A stretch of DNA of 14,169 nt from an uncultured Oscillibacter sp. GTDB taxonomy: Bacteria; Bacillota; Clostridia; Oscillospirales; Oscillospiraceae. The translations under genes and the position numbers were made by a program. Shown in pieces: positions 12,988 to 14,169 of this stretch (positions are counted from its first letter, which is position 1; every line of letters begins with the position of its first letter). The notes below the pieces were generated by a model. That model was not told the origin of the DNA. It worked only from the letters and a program-made list of their open reading frames with translations, and searched no databases. The DNA lies in the NCBI GenBank assembly GCA_910587875.1, contig CAJUOD010000076.1, forward strand, positions 1 through 14,169, in the 5' to 3' direction.

Positions 12988-13548
12988 ATGTCCGAAAAAA
13001 CCGCGTCCCGGCTGAGTACCCGGGATTTGACCCTTGTCGCCCTCTTCGCCGCCCTCATGGCGGTCTGCGCTTGGATCTCCGTGCCCGTACCCGCGCCCTT
13101 GGTCCAGTTCACCATGCAGACTTTCGGCGTTTTCGCCGCGCTGATGACCTTGGGCGGGAAGCGGGGGACCTACGCCATTACCGCCTATCTGCTGCTGGGT
13201 GCGGTGGGCGCGCCGGTGTTCAGCGGCTTCCGGGGCGGCCTGGGAGTGCTGCTGGGGACCACCGGGGGGTATATCCTGGGCTTTTTCTTCACGGCGCTGC
13301 TCTATTGGGGCATGACCGCCAGGCTGGGGGAGTCCCTGCCGGTGAAGCTGGCCGCCGGAGCGCTGGGGATGGTGACCTATTACGCCTTCGGCACCGCCTG
13401 GTATCTGCTGTTCTACGCCCGGACGGGGAGCCCCGTGGGCCTGATGACCGCCCTGGGCTACTGCGTGTTTCCCTTTGTGATTCCGGACCTTGCGAAGCTG
13501 GCCCTGGCCCTGCTGCTGGCCCGGCGGGCGGGGAAGTACGTCGGCTGA
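12988..13548 (+). CDS. bioY: BioY biotin transporter substrate-binding subunit
   Basis: A 186-residue integral membrane protein, the S component of the ECF-type biotin transporter. The family pattern is clear: ALFAALMAVCAWISVPVP, VQFTMQTFGVFAALMTLGGKRGT, the loop YLLLGAVGAPVFSGFRGGLGVLLGTTGGYILGF and the C-terminal PFVIPDLAKLALALLL segment. About six membrane segments span the length. AAGGAGG is about 9 nt before the ATG. No energy-coupling genes (ecfA, ecfT) are adjacent, so it probably shares a general ECF module or works alone. A BirA operator overlapping the promoter ties expression to biotin supply. Confidence 0.96.
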   Translation: MSEKTASRLSTRDLTLVALFAALMAVCAWISVPVPAPLVQFTMQTFGVFAALMTLGGKRGTYAITAYLLLGAVGAPVFSGFRGGLGVLLGTTGGYILGFFFTALLYWGMTARLGESLPVKLAAGALGMVTYYAFGTAWYLLFYARTGSPVGLMTALGYCVFPFVIPDLAKLALALLLARRAGKYVG

Positions 13549-13553
13549 AATCA

Positions 13554-13597
13554 CGGCGCGCGCTTGCGTGCGGGGAATCCGGTCCGCCGCTTTTTTT
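13554..13597 (+). terminator. Terminator of bioY
   Basis: CGGCG (13554-13558) pairs with CGCCG (13585-13589) around inner arms (CGCG..GCGTG and CGGGG..), followed by C and seven T. The fold is branched and less regular than the others, but the T-run is strong. Confidence 0.62.
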
Positions 13598-13645
13598 CAT
13601 CAAATAGGGAAAATCAACAAATTTGAATAAAAATCAAGGAAAGGC

Positions 13646-13675
13646 TTGACAAAACCCGGGGGGGTCTGCTATAGT
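13646..13675 (+). promoter_or_regulatory. Strong sigma-A promoter of the tRNA array
   Basis: Perfect TTGACA (13646-13651), 18 bp, TATAGT (13670-13675, 5 of 6) with the extended TG. An A/T-rich stretch (13600-13640) just upstream resembles an UP element. The start near 13682 falls at a small perfect hairpin GTCCG-TTA-CGGAC (13683-13695) that would cap the precursor. Confidence 0.85.
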
Positions 13676-13704
13676 ATCATTTGTCCGTTACGGACGGCAG
13701 ACAT

Positions 13705-13781
13705 GGCGGCATAGCTCAGTTGGCTAGAGCATGCGGTTCATACCCGCAGTGTCCCCGGTTCAAATCCAGGTGCCGCTACCA
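13705..13781 (+). tRNA. tRNA-Met (CAT), elongator type
   Basis: A 77-nt cloverleaf: acceptor GGCGGCA/TGCCGCT (with the G1-U72 pair seen in Firmicute elongator tRNA-Met), D stem GCTC/GAGC, anticodon stem TGCGG/CCGCA, loop TTCATAC with anticodon CAT (13739-13741), T loop TTCAAAT and encoded CCA. The first acceptor pair is G-U rather than the C-A mismatch of initiators, so it is an elongator; CAT tRNA-Ile2 is less likely. The third T-stem pair is a C-A mismatch. Confidence 0.93.
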
Positions 13782-13784
13782 AAT

Positions 13785-13816
13785 TTCCATGAAGCGCCGC
13801 AAGGCGCTTCATGGAA
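13785..13816. repeat. Perfect hairpin in the Met-Glu tRNA spacer
   Basis: A 14-bp perfect inverted repeat (TTCCATGAAGCGCC, 13785-13798, and 13803-13816) with GCAA, a GNRA tetraloop. It starts 4 nt after the tRNA-Met CCA and no T-run follows, so it is not a terminator; the next tRNAs need read-through. Confidence 0.85.
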
Positions 13817-13856
13817 TCCCCGTCTCCTCCGTTTCTATCTTCCGTCCCCGTAAGCT

Positions 13857-13930
13857 CCTCAAAAAACCGCAGTTTTTTGAGGAAGAGGAGGGGCAAAGAA
13901 GTGGAGCGCAGTTTTCGCCGCAGGCGGAAA
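13857..13930. repeat. Two further hairpins in the Met-Glu tRNA spacer
   Basis: CCTCAAAAAAC (13857-13867) pairs perfectly with GTTTTTTGAGG (13872-13882) around CGCA. TTTTCGCC (13912-13919) pairs with GGCGGAAA (13923-13930, one G-U) around GCA. With the hairpin at 13785 they occupy most of the 178-bp spacer; no gene is present. Confidence 0.8.
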
Positions 13931-13959
13931 CGGAGCGGAACGGATTTCGCCCCGACGAC

Positions 13960-14034
13960 GGCCCGTTGGTCAAGTGGTTAAGACACGGCCCTTTCACGGC
14001 TGTAACATGGGTTCGAATCCCGTACGGGTCACCA
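13960..14034 (+). tRNA. tRNA-Glu (TTC)
   Basis: A 75-nt cloverleaf: acceptor GGCCCGT/ACGGGTC with one G-U, anticodon stem CGGCC/GGCTG, loop CTTTCAC with anticodon TTC (13993-13995), T arm TTCGAAT and encoded CCA. Typical bacterial tRNA-Glu. Confidence 0.96.
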
Positions 14035-14035
14035 C

Positions 14036-14070
14036 CCCATAAGGCGCCGTAAAGCGCGGCGTCTTATGGG
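14036..14070. repeat. Hairpin in the Glu-Val tRNA spacer
   Basis: CCCATAAGGCGCCG (14036-14049) pairs with CGGCGTCTTATGGG (14057-14070), 14 bp with one G-U, loop TAAAGCG. It begins 1 nt after the tRNA-Glu CCA. Its build resembles the 13785 hairpin (CCAT-AAG-GCGCC arms). No T-run follows. Confidence 0.85.
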
Positions 14071-14092
14071 AAGGATAATTAAATAGGTATCT

Positions 14093-14169
14093 GGAGGCTT
14101 AGCTCAGCTGGTTAGAGCGCATGCTTCACACGCATGAGGCCACTGGTTCGAGTCCAGTAGTCTCCACCA
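14093..14169 (+). tRNA. tRNA-Val (CAC)
   Basis: A 77-nt cloverleaf: acceptor GGAGGCT/AGTCTCC with one G-U, D stem GCTC/GAGC, anticodon stem CATGC/GCATG, loop TTCACAC with anticodon CAC (14127-14129), T arm ACTGG/CCAGT and encoded CCA. It ends exactly at the window edge; the array may continue. Confidence 0.96.

Noticed and set aside
13785..13816. Rho-independent terminator after tRNA-Met
   Set aside because: No U-tract follows, and tRNA-Glu and tRNA-Val downstream have no visible promoter of their own.
13681..14052. 123-residue plus-strand ORF across the tRNA array
   Set aside because: It reads through two tRNA genes; no ribosome binding site.
13785..14070. Spaced hairpins between tRNAs as a CRISPR array
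   Set aside because: Repeats are not direct, spacers are irregular and no cas gene is present.

Overview
The window looks like chromosome of a GC-rich, spore-forming clostridium, most likely of the Oscillospiraceae (Flavonifractor/Oscillibacter type). Evidence for this is the very high GC of the coding regions, strong AGGAGG ribosome binding sites, RNase Y, a thiolase of the clostridial type, a SpoIVFA/SpoIVFB-like protease pair and a TatD-linked radical SAM protein. Nothing in it points to a phage, plasmid or transposon. The genus is an inference; only the broad group is well supported.

Layout. 1-910 is the C-terminal part of a thiolase, followed by about 250 bp of palindrome-rich non-coding DNA and a small VOC/glyoxalase-fold gene (1160-1558) that ends at a two-way terminator. 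The minus strand then carries a tight cluster read from 4571 down to 1608: rpsT (with its own promoter and terminator), tatD, an unknown lipoprotein, a TatD-associated radical SAM enzyme and a GlsB/YeaQ membrane protein. Divergently, 4821-6351 holds an M23 peptidase and an overlapping M50 protease, preceded by a sequence resembling a sigma-E promoter. On the minus strand follow an unknown 143-aa protein (6392-6823) and rny (6913-8478). rny has a leader of about 300 nt that folds extensively and may contain a separate structured RNA. Next are a signal-less Amidase_3/SH3 protein (8903-9643), divergent from an rlmI-type methyltransferase plus MTA/SAH nucleosidase operon (9732-11698). The nucleosidase gene overlaps tail-to-tail with a CmpB-type membrane protein (11655-12173). 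Family 4 uracil-DNA glycosylase (12289-12858) and bioY (12988-13548, with a recognisable BirA operator) come next, then a tRNA array Met-Glu-Val whose spacers are filled by near-perfect hairpins.

How it works together. Most genes are housekeeping: translation (rpsT, tRNAs, rRNA methylation), mRNA decay (rny), DNA repair (udg), cofactor uptake (bioY) and SAM by-product recycling (the nucleosidase beside a SAM-dependent methyltransferase). Two loci may belong to sporulation: the M23/M50 pair, and the cytoplasmically made amidase, which recalls mother-cell-lysis amidases such as CwlC. I see no clear-cut new defence or mobile system. The best candidates for something undescribed are the structured RNA ahead of rny, the lipoprotein embedded in the tatD/radical SAM operon, and the hairpin-filled tRNA spacers.
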